Positions 17,540-26,682 of a DNA stretch of 64,000 bases are shown here, in pieces. Below the pieces are notes generated by a model. It was not told where the DNA came from. It did not search any database and saw only the letters and a list, made by a program, of their open reading frames with translations. The position numbers were made by a program, and so were the translations under genes. This DNA comes from CAYXVJ01 sp964558445 (lineage in GTDB: Bacteria > Bacillota > Clostridia > Saccharofermentanales > Fastidiosipilaceae), in the NCBI GenBank assembly GCA_964558445.1, contig CAZLEA010000001.1, positions 146,828 to 210,827 of the forward strand, read 5' to 3'. Positions within the stretch are counted from its first letter, which is position 1; the number at the start of each line of letters is the position of its first letter.

Positions 17540-18802
17540 ATGAAGTCAATCGGCATCATCACAGAATATAATCCCTTCCATCTCGGACACCGTCATCAGA
17601 TCGAGGTCGTCCGAGATCAAGTGGTCCAAGACGGCGCGGTCGTGGCGATTATGTCCGGCTCGTTTACCCAGCGCGGTGAGATTGCTTGTCTCGATAAGTG
17701 GACCAGGGCACGCCTCGCGATATCGAACAATGTAGATCTCGTCTTGGAACTGCCTACCCTCTTTTGTACCGCATCGGCCGACTTGTTCGCCGAGGGCGGC
17801 GTTCGAAGCCTCGCCTCAGCCTCTGTTATCGGCCGCCTGGCCTTCGGCTCGGAAGCAGGCGACATTCGGCCACTCATAGAGATTGCAGAGCTTCTCACCG
17901 AAGCAGAGAACGATCCTCTGTTTGGAGACAAGCTGCAGAGTGCGCTTCGCGAGGGCATCGGTTATGCCGCCGCCATGAGCCGCTATGTCGAGGGGAAGCT
18001 GGGATCTTCTGCGGCAAGCCTCATGAAGCAATCGAATAACATCCTTGGAATCAGCTACCTCAAAGCGATCGCAGACTTACCCGGCGACAGTAAACTTAGG
18101 CCCTTCACCCATGAACGAGTCGGCGGAGAGTACCTCGATTCAGCAACAAATCTGCGCGATACGGCGCGGCAATATCGCCATGATCCCATCGCCTTGATGC
18201 ATGCCCTCGAAGGTCGTTTGCCCCACTCTAGTACCGCATCCATGGTCGACTCGGCAGCACACGGCAAGCTGCTCCTACCGGAAGATATCGGTCCGCTAGT
18301 CTACGGCATGCTTCGTCGCAGCACAGTAGAGGAACTGCGACCGATTGCGGGGATGAACGACGGCCTGGCAGAGCGCCTCCACGCCGCAGCGGCACGCCTC
18401 GACCCTCCCCTAAACTCAAGCGGTATACAACGCTCGATCTACGATCGCTTATTGAATCAAGCAGGAAGCCGCCACCTCAGCCAGGCGCGCGTGTCCCGTG
18501 CCCTTAGCGCACTCCTCCTTGGCATCACCGAAGAGGATCGCAAGATGGCATATGACGAGGGTCCACAGTACCTTCGCGTCCTCGCCTTCAATCGCCAAGG
18601 CCGTTACATACTCAAGCTCATGTCCAAGTACGCCAAGCTTCCGCTGATTACGAAGGCGTCGGATTTCCTTGAGCACGGCGACAAGGGTTTGGCCTTCCGC
18701 AGACAGTACGAATTGGACCTGATCGCAAGCGATATTCACGGATCGCTCTGCCGTGAGGGACGAACGAATCGAGACTTTGACACAGCCGTATACATCCGCT
18801 AA
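17540..18802 (+). CDS. tmcAL: tRNA(Met) cytidine acetate ligase TmcAL
   Basis: TmcAL (YlbM family, 420 aa) uses ATP and acetate to make N4-acetylcytidine at the wobble base of elongator tRNA-Met. The N-terminal nucleotidyltransferase motif is IITEYNPFHLGHRHQ, followed by IMSGSFTQRGEIACLDKWTRA, both diagnostic of the family. Further conserved pieces are FGSEAGD and SNNILGISYLKAI. Length fits. An ATG with GGAG upstream starts the gene. It is followed 37 bases later by tyrS on the same strand, so the two tRNA genes probably form one unit. The neighbouring pta-ackA pair makes the acetate it consumes, although it is transcribed in the opposite direction. Confidence 0.93.
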   Translation: MKSIGIITEYNPFHLGHRHQIEVVRDQVVQDGAVVAIMSGSFTQRGEIACLDKWTRARLAISNNVDLVLELPTLFCTASADLFAEGGVRSLASASVIGRLAFGSEAGDIRPLIEIAELLTEAENDPLFGDKLQSALREGIGYAAAMSRYVEGKLGSSAASLMKQSNNILGISYLKAIADLPGDSKLRPFTHERVGGEYLDSATNLRDTARQYRHDPIALMHALEGRLPHSSTASMVDSAAHGKLLLPEDIGPLVYGMLRRSTVEELRPIAGMNDGLAERLHAAAARLDPPLNSSGIQRSIYDRLLNQAGSRHLSQARVSRALSALLLGITEEDRKMAYDEGPQYLRVLAFNRQGRYILKLMSKYAKLPLITKASDFLEHGDKGLAFRRQYELDLIASDIHGSLCREGRTNRDFDTAVYIR

Positions 18803-18839
18803 ACTGATCAATGCTAATTATACGAGAGGAGTAGCAAAC

Positions 18840-20075
18840 ATGGTGAAGAGAAACGTCTTTGACATCTTACAAGAGCGAGGATACGTTGCGCAGTGTACAA
18901 ATGAGGAGGCTGTGCGTGAGTATCTGGCCACACCGGGTGCTACCTTCTATATCGGCTTCGACCCTACGGCAGACAGTCTACATGTCGGACACTTCGTCCA
19001 GATGATGGTCATGTCTCATTTGCAGCGGGCAGGCTTGGTCCCTGTCGCCTTGATGGGCGGTGGCACCGGCATGATCGGTGACCCCAGCGGACGCTCCGAC
19101 CTGCGACAAGTTATGACGGTCGAGACGATCGAGCACAACATCGAATGCTTCAAGGAGCAGATGGGTATCCTGATCGACTTCTCCGATAACAAGGCCATCA
19201 TGACCAACAACGCAGACTGGCTACTCGACTTGAATCTGATCGACTTCCTGCGCGAGATCGGTTCGCAGTTTACCGTCAATCATATGTTGGCGGCAGAAGC
19301 CTACAAGACACGTCTCGAGGCAGGCGGTCTGACCTTCTTTGAATTTAGCTACATGCTGATCCAAGCCTACGACTTCCTCCACCTCTATCGCACACAGGGT
19401 ACACGCCTCCAGCTCGGCGGCGACGACCAGTGGTCGAACATCCTGGCCGGTACGGATCTCATCCGCCGCAAGGAGCAGGGCGAGGCCTACGGTCTCACCT
19501 TCAAGCTATTGACAACCAGTGATGGCACGAAGATGGGCAAGACGGCCAAGGGAGCCCTCTGGCTTGATCCCGCGAAGTGCAGCCCCTTCGACTTCTACCA
19601 GTACTGGCGAAACGTCGATGACGCGGACGTCATCAACTGCATGATGCTCCTAACCTTCATCCCTACCGAAGAAGTGCACGAGTACGCGAAACTCGAAGAT
19701 GCCGAGATCAACCGCGCCAAGGAGCGTCTCGCCTTCGAAGTCACGAAGATCGTACACGGTGAGACGAAGGCCAAGGAAGCTGAGCAACAAGCCCAAGACC
19801 TCTTCCGTGGCAAGGGCAGCTCGGACACGATGGAGTCGACCACGGTTTCGCAAGCTGACATCGATAGCGGCCTGCAACTGCTGGACGTCCTCGTCCGTGC
19901 CAAGGTCATCTCATCCAAGAGCGAAGGCCGTCAGCTGATCAAGCAGAACGGCATCTCGCTAAACGAAGAAGCGGTCAGCGACTTCGCCTACCTCCTAAAC
20001 AACAATGACTTCACCGGTGGTGAAGCCATCGTCCGTAAGGGTAAGAAGAAATTCCACAAGCTCGTGCTTGCTTGA
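18840..20075 (+). CDS. tyrS: Tyrosyl-tRNA synthetase
   Basis: TyrRS (411 aa) charges tRNA-Tyr. The class I signatures are LHVGH (HIGH) and KMGKT (KMSKS), with YIGFDPTADSLHVGHFVQ near the start, GGDDQWSNI for tyrosine binding, and a C-terminal S4 RNA-binding domain (SKSEGRQLIKQNGISLNEE). I chose the ATG at 18840 (MVKRNVFDIL), preceded by GAGAGGAG; the open frame extends further upstream into the tmcAL 3' end but without family similarity. No T-box leader is visible between tmcAL and tyrS. A hairpin with a T-tail inside the convergent rhaD may terminate it. Confidence 0.97.
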   Translation: MVKRNVFDILQERGYVAQCTNEEAVREYLATPGATFYIGFDPTADSLHVGHFVQMMVMSHLQRAGLVPVALMGGGTGMIGDPSGRSDLRQVMTVETIEHNIECFKEQMGILIDFSDNKAIMTNNADWLLDLNLIDFLREIGSQFTVNHMLAAEAYKTRLEAGGLTFFEFSYMLIQAYDFLHLYRTQGTRLQLGGDDQWSNILAGTDLIRRKEQGEAYGLTFKLLTTSDGTKMGKTAKGALWLDPAKCSPFDFYQYWRNVDDADVINCMMLLTFIPTEEVHEYAKLEDAEINRAKERLAFEVTKIVHGETKAKEAEQQAQDLFRGKGSSDTMESTTVSQADIDSGLQLLDVLVRAKVISSKSEGRQLIKQNGISLNEEAVSDFAYLLNNNDFTGGEAIVRKGKKKFHKLVLA

Positions 20076-20083
20076 ACCCGGTA

Positions 20084-20908
20084 TTAATCCAATAGAGACT
20101 CGTTCAGAGGAACGTTGAAATCCCTGGCAATCGCCCGCAGACCATCATCCGTGATGGTCTGTTTGATTTCTTGGCCCGAAGACAAGACCTTCAGGTAGAT
20201 ATCGGCCGCCTTCTCGATCGTATGCATCAGACCGAAGGCGGTATCGAAGTCCGGACCCGAGCAGAACAGGCCATGGTGCGCCCAGACGGCCGCCTCGTAG
20301 TCTGCCATGAGCTCGCTTGTCGCCTCTGCGATCTCGGGGCCGCCGGGTACCATCCACGGCACGACACCGACACCGCCCGGGAAGACAACGGGACACTCGG
20401 TCGCACTGCGCCAGAGCGCAGATGTGAAGGCCTTGGCACTTAGGGGTAAGATGAAGGTCAGTGCGATCACCGCCGTCGGATGCGCGTGGTAGATCACGCG
20501 ATTCTCGCCACCGGTCACAGTCTTGCGGACCGAGTGATTCATGAAGTGGCTCGGGAATTCGCTGGTCGGCTTGCCATCATTGGTGAGGCCCCAGACGATT
20601 CGCCAAGCATCTCCCAGCTCGTTGATCTCCACAATACCGATGCTATCGGCGATGTTTAGCGTGACGTTCCTGAAGTACTTACCGCTACCCGTCGTGATGA
20701 AATATTCGCCTGCGAGATTCTCTGCACGAACGCCCATAGGAACCCAAGGACGGGCTTGTTTCGCGAAATACGCACGTGCCTTACCTACTTCCTCCTCGCG
20801 CATACGATATGTCAGATTTCCGCCGTTACGCTCATGCCAACCCTGTTGCCAACCGTCGTCGCAGAGCCGTGCGAAGGCTTGGATAACGTCCAATGATTCG
20901 ATGTTCAT
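20084..20908 (-). CDS. rhaD: L-rhamnulose-1-phosphate aldolase
   Basis: RhaD (274 aa) cleaves L-rhamnulose 1-phosphate to dihydroxyacetone phosphate and L-lactaldehyde. It is a class II zinc aldolase; seen are ERNGGNLTYRM near the N-terminus (phosphate and catalytic region), VIYHAHPTAVIAL (zinc His) and WAHHGLFCSGPDFDTAFG (third zinc His and C-terminal motif). Length equals that of E. coli RhaD. It is the last gene of rhaB-rhaA-rhaD, 63 bases after rhaA. Its stop codon lies only 8 bases from the convergent tyrS stop codon. Confidence 0.96.
   Translation of the reverse strand: MNIESLDVIQAFARLCDDGWQQGWHERNGGNLTYRMREEEVGKARAYFAKQARPWVPMGVRAENLAGEYFITTGSGKYFRNVTLNIADSIGIVEINELGDAWRIVWGLTNDGKPTSEFPSHFMNHSVRKTVTGGENRVIYHAHPTAVIALTFILPLSAKAFTSALWRSATECPVVFPGGVGVVPWMVPGGPEIAEATSELMADYEAAVWAHHGLFCSGPDFDTAFGLMHTIEKAADIYLKVLSSGQEIKQTITDDGLRAIARDFNVPLNESLLD
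20138..20174 (+). terminator. Intrinsic terminator for tyrS embedded in rhaD
   Basis: CAGACCATCA (20138-20147) and TGATGGTCTG (20152-20161) form a perfect 10-bp stem with loop TCCG, followed on the plus strand by TTTGATTTCTT. It lies 62 bases beyond the tyrS stop codon, within the coding 3' end of rhaD. Confidence 0.7.
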
Positions 20909-20971
20909 GCTCTTATCTCTCCTCTACACCCGGATGAATTCATTTCATCCGTAAGAATCTATCTTCTTCGA

Positions 20972-22216
20972 TCAGACACGCTTCAGAAGCACGTCCGTCT
21001 CATATTGCTTGACGGTGTTGTACCACGAAGCATCAGCCGGCACACCCTCTCGCTTGCAGTATTCTTCCCAGATATCGCTTAGCGGATACGACTTGATCTC
21101 CTCTTGGTAGACCAGCATGGCAGTATAGTCGGCTGCATCCTGATACGCCTTCAGTTGCTCATAGGGCTGCAAGAGACCGTAGAGCAGCGCCTTCTGCATA
21201 TTGCGTACGCCAACGACCCAAGCCGCGACGCGATTGATCGAGGCATCGAAGAAGTCGAGACCGATGATCACGCGATCAAGCGCATCGTTTCTAACGATCT
21301 CACGGGCAATCTCACGCGTCTCATCGTCATAAGCCACCACGTGATCCGAATCCCAACGCACGGGACGCGTGACGTGCAGCGGCACCTTGTCGAAGAAGCA
21401 GAGCATGGAAGACAGTTTATCCGAAACCATCTCGGTCGGGTGGAAGTGTCCGTTGTCAAGCAGGTAATAGACACCCGGATTCGAGGCCGCATACGCCGAA
21501 TAGAACTCTGCACTGCCGACTGTATAGCTCTCAAGTCCGATACCGAAGACCTTACTCTCTACCGCATCGATTACGCCATCCAAAGGTTTGGCAAAAATCT
21601 CATCCAAACTCTTCTTCAAACGCAGACGAGGACCCATACGATCCGCCGGCACGTCCTTCATACCATCGGGAATCCAAACATTGTTCAAGACCGGCTCACC
21701 GAGCTCCTTGGCGATGTAAGCGGCAATCTCCCGGCTCGCGATACCGTGGCGCACCCAGAACTGTCTGGTCTCCTCGTCCGGGCTTGACAGGGTCAGGCCG
21801 TCCTTGACCATCGGGTGACTGAAGAACGTTGGATTGAAGTCAATGCCGATCCCCCGTTCCTTGGCATAAGCGATCCAAGCGTCGAAGTGCTCCGGCTTCA
21901 GCGCGTCGCGCCGGACTACCTCCGTTCCCGTGATCGCATAGCTTGCATGCAAATTAATTCTCTTCTTACCTGGGATCAGGTCCGTGGCCTGCGAGAAGTC
22001 CGCCATCAACTCTTCCGGTGTACGTGCGCGGCCCGGGTAGTTACCCGTGACCTGAATGCCGCCGGATAGGGCTTCTCCGCTGTTCTCGAATCCCGAAACG
22101 TCGTCTCCCTGCCAGCAATGGATGCTGATTGCAACCTCTGCCAGCTTGGCCAGTGCCGCTTCGACATCGATACCGAGGGCTTCGTATCTCCCCTTGGCTT
22201 CCTTGAATCTGCTCAT
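20972..22216 (-). CDS. rhaA: L-rhamnose isomerase
   Basis: RhaA (414 aa) converts L-rhamnose to L-rhamnulose using Mn2+. Family features are AISIHCWQGDDVSGFE near the start, NLHASYAITG, GIDFNPTFFSHP, NVWIPDGMKD, FGIGLESYTVGS, LLDNGHFHPTE and the metal-binding region HVTRPVRWDSDHVV, followed by IGLDFFDASINRVAAW. Length is standard and no key segment is missing. It lies between rhaB (92 bases upstream) and rhaD (63 bases downstream), all on the minus strand. An AGGAGG-type site precedes the ATG. Confidence 0.97.
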   Translation of the reverse strand: MSRFKEAKGRYEALGIDVEAALAKLAEVAISIHCWQGDDVSGFENSGEALSGGIQVTGNYPGRARTPEELMADFSQATDLIPGKKRINLHASYAITGTEVVRRDALKPEHFDAWIAYAKERGIGIDFNPTFFSHPMVKDGLTLSSPDEETRQFWVRHGIASREIAAYIAKELGEPVLNNVWIPDGMKDVPADRMGPRLRLKKSLDEIFAKPLDGVIDAVESKVFGIGLESYTVGSAEFYSAYAASNPGVYYLLDNGHFHPTEMVSDKLSSMLCFFDKVPLHVTRPVRWDSDHVVAYDDETREIAREIVRNDALDRVIIGLDFFDASINRVAAWVVGVRNMQKALLYGLLQPYEQLKAYQDAADYTAMLVYQEEIKSYPLSDIWEEYCKREGVPADASWYNTVKQYETDVLLKRV

Positions 22217-22308
22217 ATGAATGAATCCTCCTTTGCGCTATTGCGACTCGTTCTCTACATACAATTTACGCTTATCGAAACCAAATACTACTCGTTAATT
22301 GCCTAGTT

Positions 22309-23709
22309 CTATTCGTTATACACCTTAATATCGAAACTCTCGCGTACCAGCTCGCGCGCAGATTCAACATCTCTGAGTTCGCCGTTGGCAATCATCTGCG
22401 AGAGGATGTTTCCGATAACGGTTGCCTCCGAGGGACCGGCTAAGACGTCCATGCCGCAAGCCCTGGCGGTCAGTTCGTTTAGGTAGGCGTTCTGTGACCC
22501 GCCGCCGACGATGTTCAGGCTTGTGTACTGCTTGCCCGTAATCTCTTCTAGCGTACGAATCGACTTGGCATAGAACGCGGCCAGACTGCGATAAACGGTG
22601 ATCAGTAACTCGCCGAGGCTCTCGGGCACAACTTGACCGGTCTCGGCTGCGACCAGGCGTACGGCATCGATCATACTCTCGGGTGCCATGAAGCGCGGAT
22701 CGTTGACATCAATAAGTGTTTCGAAATCGCAAGCCGCTCTGGATGCTTCGTTCATTTCTTCATATGACGGCTTCACGGGCCACTCGCGGCGGATATTCTC
22801 GACCATCCACATCCCCATGATGTTCTTCAGGAAGCGATAGCGCCGGCCATACGCGCCCTCGTTCGTAAATTGCGCGGCTTCAGCCCCATCTGTCAGGATT
22901 GGCTCATCGGATTCGACACCAAGCAAGCTCCACGTACCGCTGGAGAGATACACCGCCTTGTCGTCTCTGGCCGGGACAGCCAGATAAGCACTTGCCGTAT
23001 CGTGTGACGGCGGCAAGAGCACCTCGCAATCGAAGCCGACTGCTACCCGGACTTCTTCCGTGAAGCTGCCGACCACATAGCCCGGCTCCTCAATCTTAGC
23101 GAAGATCTCTCTAGGGTAGCCGAGGCGCTCGATCAAATCCCAATCCCAATCGCGCCCGCGCACATCGAGAAGCGCGGTTGTACTAGCATGGGTATATTCG
23201 TTGACCTTGTTACCGGTCAGCAAGTAATTGAAATAAGACGGCATCAACAGGAGCGTCTTCGCCCGTGCCAAGAGCTCGGGGCGCTCTGTTTGATCCGCCA
23301 TCAATTGATAAATCGTATTAAACGGCATCTTCTGAATGCCGACCCGCTTGTAGAGCTCGCTCTCGGAAATGATACGGTGAACCGGACCATCGGCTTGTTC
23401 CGTACGCGGGTCACGGTAGTGATATGCTTCGGACAGAGCCTGTCCCTGATCATCTAGCAGCAGATAGTCTACACCCCAGGTATCGATACCGAGGCTTCGC
23501 GGGATCTTCCCCACTTCCTTGCATCGCTTCAAACCGGTCAGTATATGTTCGTAGAGTTGCTTCGTATCCCAATAATAGGATCCGTCTGACTCGATCATCT
23601 TATTCTCGAACCGATACACTTCCTCAGTCTGCAAGCTACCGTCTTCTACATAGGCCAGGATATGTCGCCCGCTCGAGGCTCCCATGTCAATCGCCAAATA
23701 ATACTGCAT
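22309..23709 (-). CDS. rhaB: Rhamnulokinase
   Basis: RhaB (466 aa) phosphorylates L-rhamnulose at O-1. It belongs to the FGGY kinase family: the N-terminal ATPase motif reads YYLAIDMGASSGRHILA, the middle has SLGIDTWGVDYLLLD, and the C-terminal part has YLSSGTWSLLGVE and IVGGGSQNAYLNELTA. I chose the ATG at 23709 (MQYYLAIDMG) with GGAG 6 bases upstream; the frame is open to 23751 without family similarity. First gene of the rhaBAD operon. No rhaR/rhaS-type regulator or rhamnose mutarotase adjoins; an AraC regulator lies about 19 kb away in the sugar island. No recognisable operator was found upstream. Confidence 0.95.
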   Translation of the reverse strand: MQYYLAIDMGASSGRHILAYVEDGSLQTEEVYRFENKMIESDGSYYWDTKQLYEHILTGLKRCKEVGKIPRSLGIDTWGVDYLLLDDQGQALSEAYHYRDPRTEQADGPVHRIISESELYKRVGIQKMPFNTIYQLMADQTERPELLARAKTLLLMPSYFNYLLTGNKVNEYTHASTTALLDVRGRDWDWDLIERLGYPREIFAKIEEPGYVVGSFTEEVRVAVGFDCEVLLPPSHDTASAYLAVPARDDKAVYLSSGTWSLLGVESDEPILTDGAEAAQFTNEGAYGRRYRFLKNIMGMWMVENIRREWPVKPSYEEMNEASRAACDFETLIDVNDPRFMAPESMIDAVRLVAAETGQVVPESLGELLITVYRSLAAFYAKSIRTLEEITGKQYTSLNIVGGGSQNAYLNELTARACGMDVLAGPSEATVIGNILSQMIANGELRDVESARELVRESFDIKVYNE

Positions 23710-23868
23710 CGCTCTCCACTCTCTTCTCATAAAATAAGGTTTTGGGTCCATACAAAATCATGTTAATGATAGCATGAGAAGAATCGGATGCATAATAAAC
23801 AATGGACAAAAAGCATCGAAGATTACCAGGAATCAACCCTCTGGTTTTGATACTATATTCAAACGTTC

Positions 23869-23898
23869 AAAAAAGGAGCACCTCTATCGAGATACCCC
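23869..23898 (-). terminator. Intrinsic terminator of rpsT
   Basis: On the minus strand GGGGTATCTC and GAGGTGCTCC pair (10 bp with wobbles, loop GATA) and are followed by six T, 46 bases after the rpsT stop codon. Confidence 0.85.
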
Positions 23899-23943
23899 TT
23901 CCATTCAACAGTCTTATGTATACCGCAACCGGTGAGAAGAAGC

Positions 23944-24210
23944 TTACGCTTCCTTACTGGCGTTGTAGGCGCGAGCCAACTTGGACTGGCGACGGGCAGC
24001 AGTATTCTTATGCAGACGACCACGAGCGGCGGCCTGATCAATCTTCTTCTGAGTGGCCTTCATCATCTGATCGGTACCCTCGGCACCCTCGACGATAGCA
24101 ACGCTGGTCTTCTTGATCTGGCTACGCAGCTCAGACTTCTTGGAACGGTTCGCTTCAGCCTTCTTGGCTGTGACCTTCACTCTCTTAATAGCAGATTTGA
24201 TATTCGGCAT
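23944..24210 (-). CDS. rpsT: 30S ribosomal protein S20
   Basis: S20 (88 aa) binds 16S rRNA early in small-subunit assembly. The N-terminus MPNIKSAIKRVKVTAKK and the C-terminal IHKNTAAR-type segment (RLHKNTAARRQSKLARAYN) are diagnostic. The protein is Lys/Arg-rich throughout. A very strong ribosome binding site (AGGAGGTG) precedes the ATG. It is monocistronic, with a clear terminator. Confidence 0.98.
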   Translation of the reverse strand: MPNIKSAIKRVKVTAKKAEANRSKKSELRSQIKKTSVAIVEGAEGTDQMMKATQKKIDQAAARGRLHKNTAARRQSKLARAYNASKEA

Positions 24211-24311
24211 TCTTCTTCACCTCCTGTACTGCATAATCTCAACAAATCGTACGTGATAAACGGTTATCAACCGCAATTCGTCAAACGCTAAACAATAATA
24301 CCACAGCAGAT

Positions 24312-24899
24312 CTACGGGCGCAAGTTATCAAATGCAGTTTCGGTAAATTCACTGTCCAAGATTGTGGCCGATCTATAGTTATCGCCCTCACCCTCTTGAA
24401 CCAAGACTTCCAGGATCAAGCCATCTCTCTGAACCCGTATATCGAAATAACCGTTATGCACAGCATAAGCCTTACGAATCAAACGCGAGAAGGTCGATTC
24501 TTCCCATCCAAGATGAGTCAAGCGCCCTTCGATTGTATGGCCATAGAAATGCGCTACAACACGACCATCGTCGTCGAGGAGGTGATAAACACGCTGAATC
24601 ACTTGAGTCGGTGCAGCGGCGCTGTAAATGACACCTATAAATTCAATTCCGGGGTTCTCGATTCCTTGAATATATTCTGTGTGATACGCCAAGAACTCTT
24701 CTTCAAAAGAGCTATCCAATTCCGGATCGGCATACATCTTATTATGCATCGAAACAAATTCATCATACGATGAGATAGAAGATGGGGCATCCTTGTCGGC
24801 GATCAGCTTCTCTTGTTGGATAGTATTAGCGCCAAATATCGCACTTACGATTACCACTGCCATAACAAACAGTAATGTACTCGTCTTTATCTTTTTCAT
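24312..24899 (-). CDS. Small exported or membrane-anchored protein of unknown function
   Basis: A 195-aa protein not recognised. It begins MKKIKTST and has one hydrophobic helix (LLFVMAVVIVSAIFGA), which could be a signal peptide or an anchor; no lipobox cysteine follows. The remainder is acidic and beta-rich, with an IYSAAAPTQVIQRVYHLLDDDGR segment (split here by an Ala run) and VAHFYGHTIEGRLTHLGW. GGAGA precedes the ATG. It lies alone between rpsT and pepA; the 100 bases separating it from rpsT contain nothing I can name beyond the rpsT ribosome site. Confidence 0.7.
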   Translation of the reverse strand: MKKIKTSTLLFVMAVVIVSAIFGANTIQQEKLIADKDAPSSISSYDEFVSMHNKMYADPELDSSFEEEFLAYHTEYIQGIENPGIEFIGVIYSAAAPTQVIQRVYHLLDDDGRVVAHFYGHTIEGRLTHLGWEESTFSRLIRKAYAVHNGYFDIRVQRDGLILEVLVQEGEGDNYRSATILDSEFTETAFDNLRP

Positions 24900-25047
24900 C
24901 TTGCTATGTCTCCTTCCCCAAACATTTTGGCTAGCCCTACAAGCTATCTATATTGTACTATTTTTTTCGATTGAGGCTATAGATAATATGCGACTTATAC
25001 TTGATATATAGTTACAGGTCAAATTTGACTCCCACATGAATAAATAA

Positions 25048-25082
25048 GGGCCGGAACACTGTTACATCAGTTAATCCAGCCC
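25048..25082 (-). terminator. Intrinsic terminator of pepA
   Basis: A hairpin with GGGC/GCCC, GGA/TCC and ACTG/CAGT pairing, followed on the minus strand by TTATTTATT, about 55 bases beyond the pepA stop codon. A smaller repeat AACTCT-ACACC-AGAGTT lies between them. Confidence 0.7.
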
Positions 25083-25136
25083 ATATTTAACTCTACACCA
25101 GAGTTGCGTTATTGCATTGTTTCGCTAAGTCTATGT

Positions 25137-26528
25137 TCAGAGGCTCTCGTTCTTGCAGAGCGCATAGAGCGTCATGATGCCACAGCCCGTGCCACCCTTG
25201 GCTTGGAAGCGGAACAGAGGGCTTGTCATCCAAGACGTCGCAGCGATATCCAGATGGACCCAGGGGGTCTCCTCCGTGAAGCGTCCGATGAAGAGTCCGC
25301 CCGTAATCGCACCTGCGAAGGTATCACCGATATTCTTCACATCCGCGATATTGCTGTCGAGCATCTTGTGATACTCCGGGTAATCCGGCAGCAAGTGTAG
25401 GCGCTCACCGCTCACTGCAGACGCCTCTTCTACCTTGGACCACCAATCCTTGTCGTTTGTCACGACACCCGTCACACCGTTGCCGAGCGCGCTACCAACC
25501 GCACCCGTCAAGGTTGCGATATCGACGATGCGGCTGACGCCCTCGTCCTTCTGAATATAGCTGACAGCATCGGCCAAGACCAAGCGGCCTTCCGCATCCG
25601 TGTTGAGCACTTCGACCGTCTTACCGGAGTAGGAGGTGTAGACATCACCGGGTACCATGGCGCTGCCGGATACGCGATTCTCGCAGAGCGGTGCGACGGC
25701 AACGACGTTCGTCGCAGTCGAATTCTTGGCCAGTGCATAGACTGTCGCCGCAACCGAAGCGGCACCCGCCATGTCACTCTTCATGCCCATCATGCCGGGC
25801 GAGGACTTCAGCGAGTAGCCACCGCTGTCATACGTCACACCCTTACCGACAAGACCGAGTCGGTCCGCATCCTTACCAAGCGGCAGATAGCGCATCACGA
25901 GCAGTGCCGGCTTGAAGTCGCTGCTGTCACCGATGAGGTAGAGGCCGTTCATCCCCATCTCCTTCAGACGGTCCGCCTCTATGATTTCGCACTCGACGCC
26001 CAGCGGTGTGAGCGTCTCACTGACAGACTTGGCGAAATCCATCGGGTGCAGGTAGTTCGACGGCAGATTAATCAGATCTCTGGCCATCACGACAGCCTCG
26101 GCTAGCGAGAGGGCTTCGGCAAGCTTCGCCTCAGCTTCTTCTGTAGCACCTTCGAGCAAGAGGTTGATCGTGCTCACCTTCTTCTCCTGCTTGATCTTGA
26201 AGTTATAAGTACCAAGCACCAAGCCATGGACGGCATGAACGATACCCTCATGGCCTAAGGCCGTAACGATCGGCGAGATATCCACATCGTAGCGATCGAT
26301 CTTGTGCTGCTGCATCGTGGAAGCGGCCAGTGCATAGATCTCTTGCCACTGTAAGAGAGGGAGCTCCTTATCGCCGCTACCGATATATAGGTTCAGCTTG
26401 TCTCCTTCGGCAACAAAGAAGCTATCCAGAAACTCACCGGTGAAGCCGGTGAAGGCGGCAGCCTTGTTCTGTACATGTACGACCGCAGTCGTTCTTGCAT
26501 GGTTTAGTGTGATGGTTTGTGTCAGCAT
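25137..26528 (-). CDS. pepA: Leucyl aminopeptidase, M17 family
   Basis: A 463-aa cytosolic aminopeptidase that removes N-terminal residues from peptides with two bound metal ions. The catalytic segments are complete: GKGVTYDSGGYSLK (Lys and Asp ligands), MKSDMAGAASVAAT (Asp) and NTDAEGRLVLADAVSY (Asp, Glu and catalytic Arg). The N-terminal macro-like domain is present but short. AGAGGT precedes the ATG. It stands alone, diverging from the RNase J gene; the shared upstream region holds a 9-bp inverted repeat TGTCAAAAT/ATTTTGACA. Confidence 0.95.
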   Translation of the reverse strand: MLTQTITLNHARTTAVVHVQNKAAAFTGFTGEFLDSFFVAEGDKLNLYIGSGDKELPLLQWQEIYALAASTMQQHKIDRYDVDISPIVTALGHEGIVHAVHGLVLGTYNFKIKQEKKVSTINLLLEGATEEAEAKLAEALSLAEAVVMARDLINLPSNYLHPMDFAKSVSETLTPLGVECEIIEADRLKEMGMNGLYLIGDSSDFKPALLVMRYLPLGKDADRLGLVGKGVTYDSGGYSLKSSPGMMGMKSDMAGAASVAATVYALAKNSTATNVVAVAPLCENRVSGSAMVPGDVYTSYSGKTVEVLNTDAEGRLVLADAVSYIQKDEGVSRIVDIATLTGAVGSALGNGVTGVVTNDKDWWSKVEEASAVSGERLHLLPDYPEYHKMLDSNIADVKNIGDTFAGAITGGLFIGRFTEETPWVHLDIAATSWMTSPLFRFQAKGGTGCGIMTLYALCKNESL

Positions 26529-26630
26529 ATCTACCTCTAATTCCTCTTTTGATCACGTTCGATCATGTTTTGCCCGTATTATCTCATGAATAAGTGATTT
26601 GTGCATCTAGCTAATTCGAATCGAGAGCAC

Positions 26631-26682
26631 TTGTTAATAATGTCAAAATAAAGTACGATAAGCAAAGAATCAGATTTTGACA
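26631..26682 (+). promoter_or_regulatory. Candidate promoter of the RNase J leader with inverted repeat
   Basis: TTGTTA (26631-26636), 17 bases, TACGAT (26654-26659). A perfect 9-bp inverted repeat, TGTCAAAAT (26641-26649) and ATTTTGACA (26674-26682), brackets the -10. An alternative reading is that each arm supplies a TTGACA -35 for divergent promoters, but their -10 regions would be poor. Confidence 0.45.

Noticed and set aside
23710..23868. Catabolite-control (cre) site before rhaB
   Set aside because: No sequence close enough to TGWAANCGNTNWCA was found; the best partial match near the permease promoter (TGTAAATGGTTGTA) misses three defined positions.
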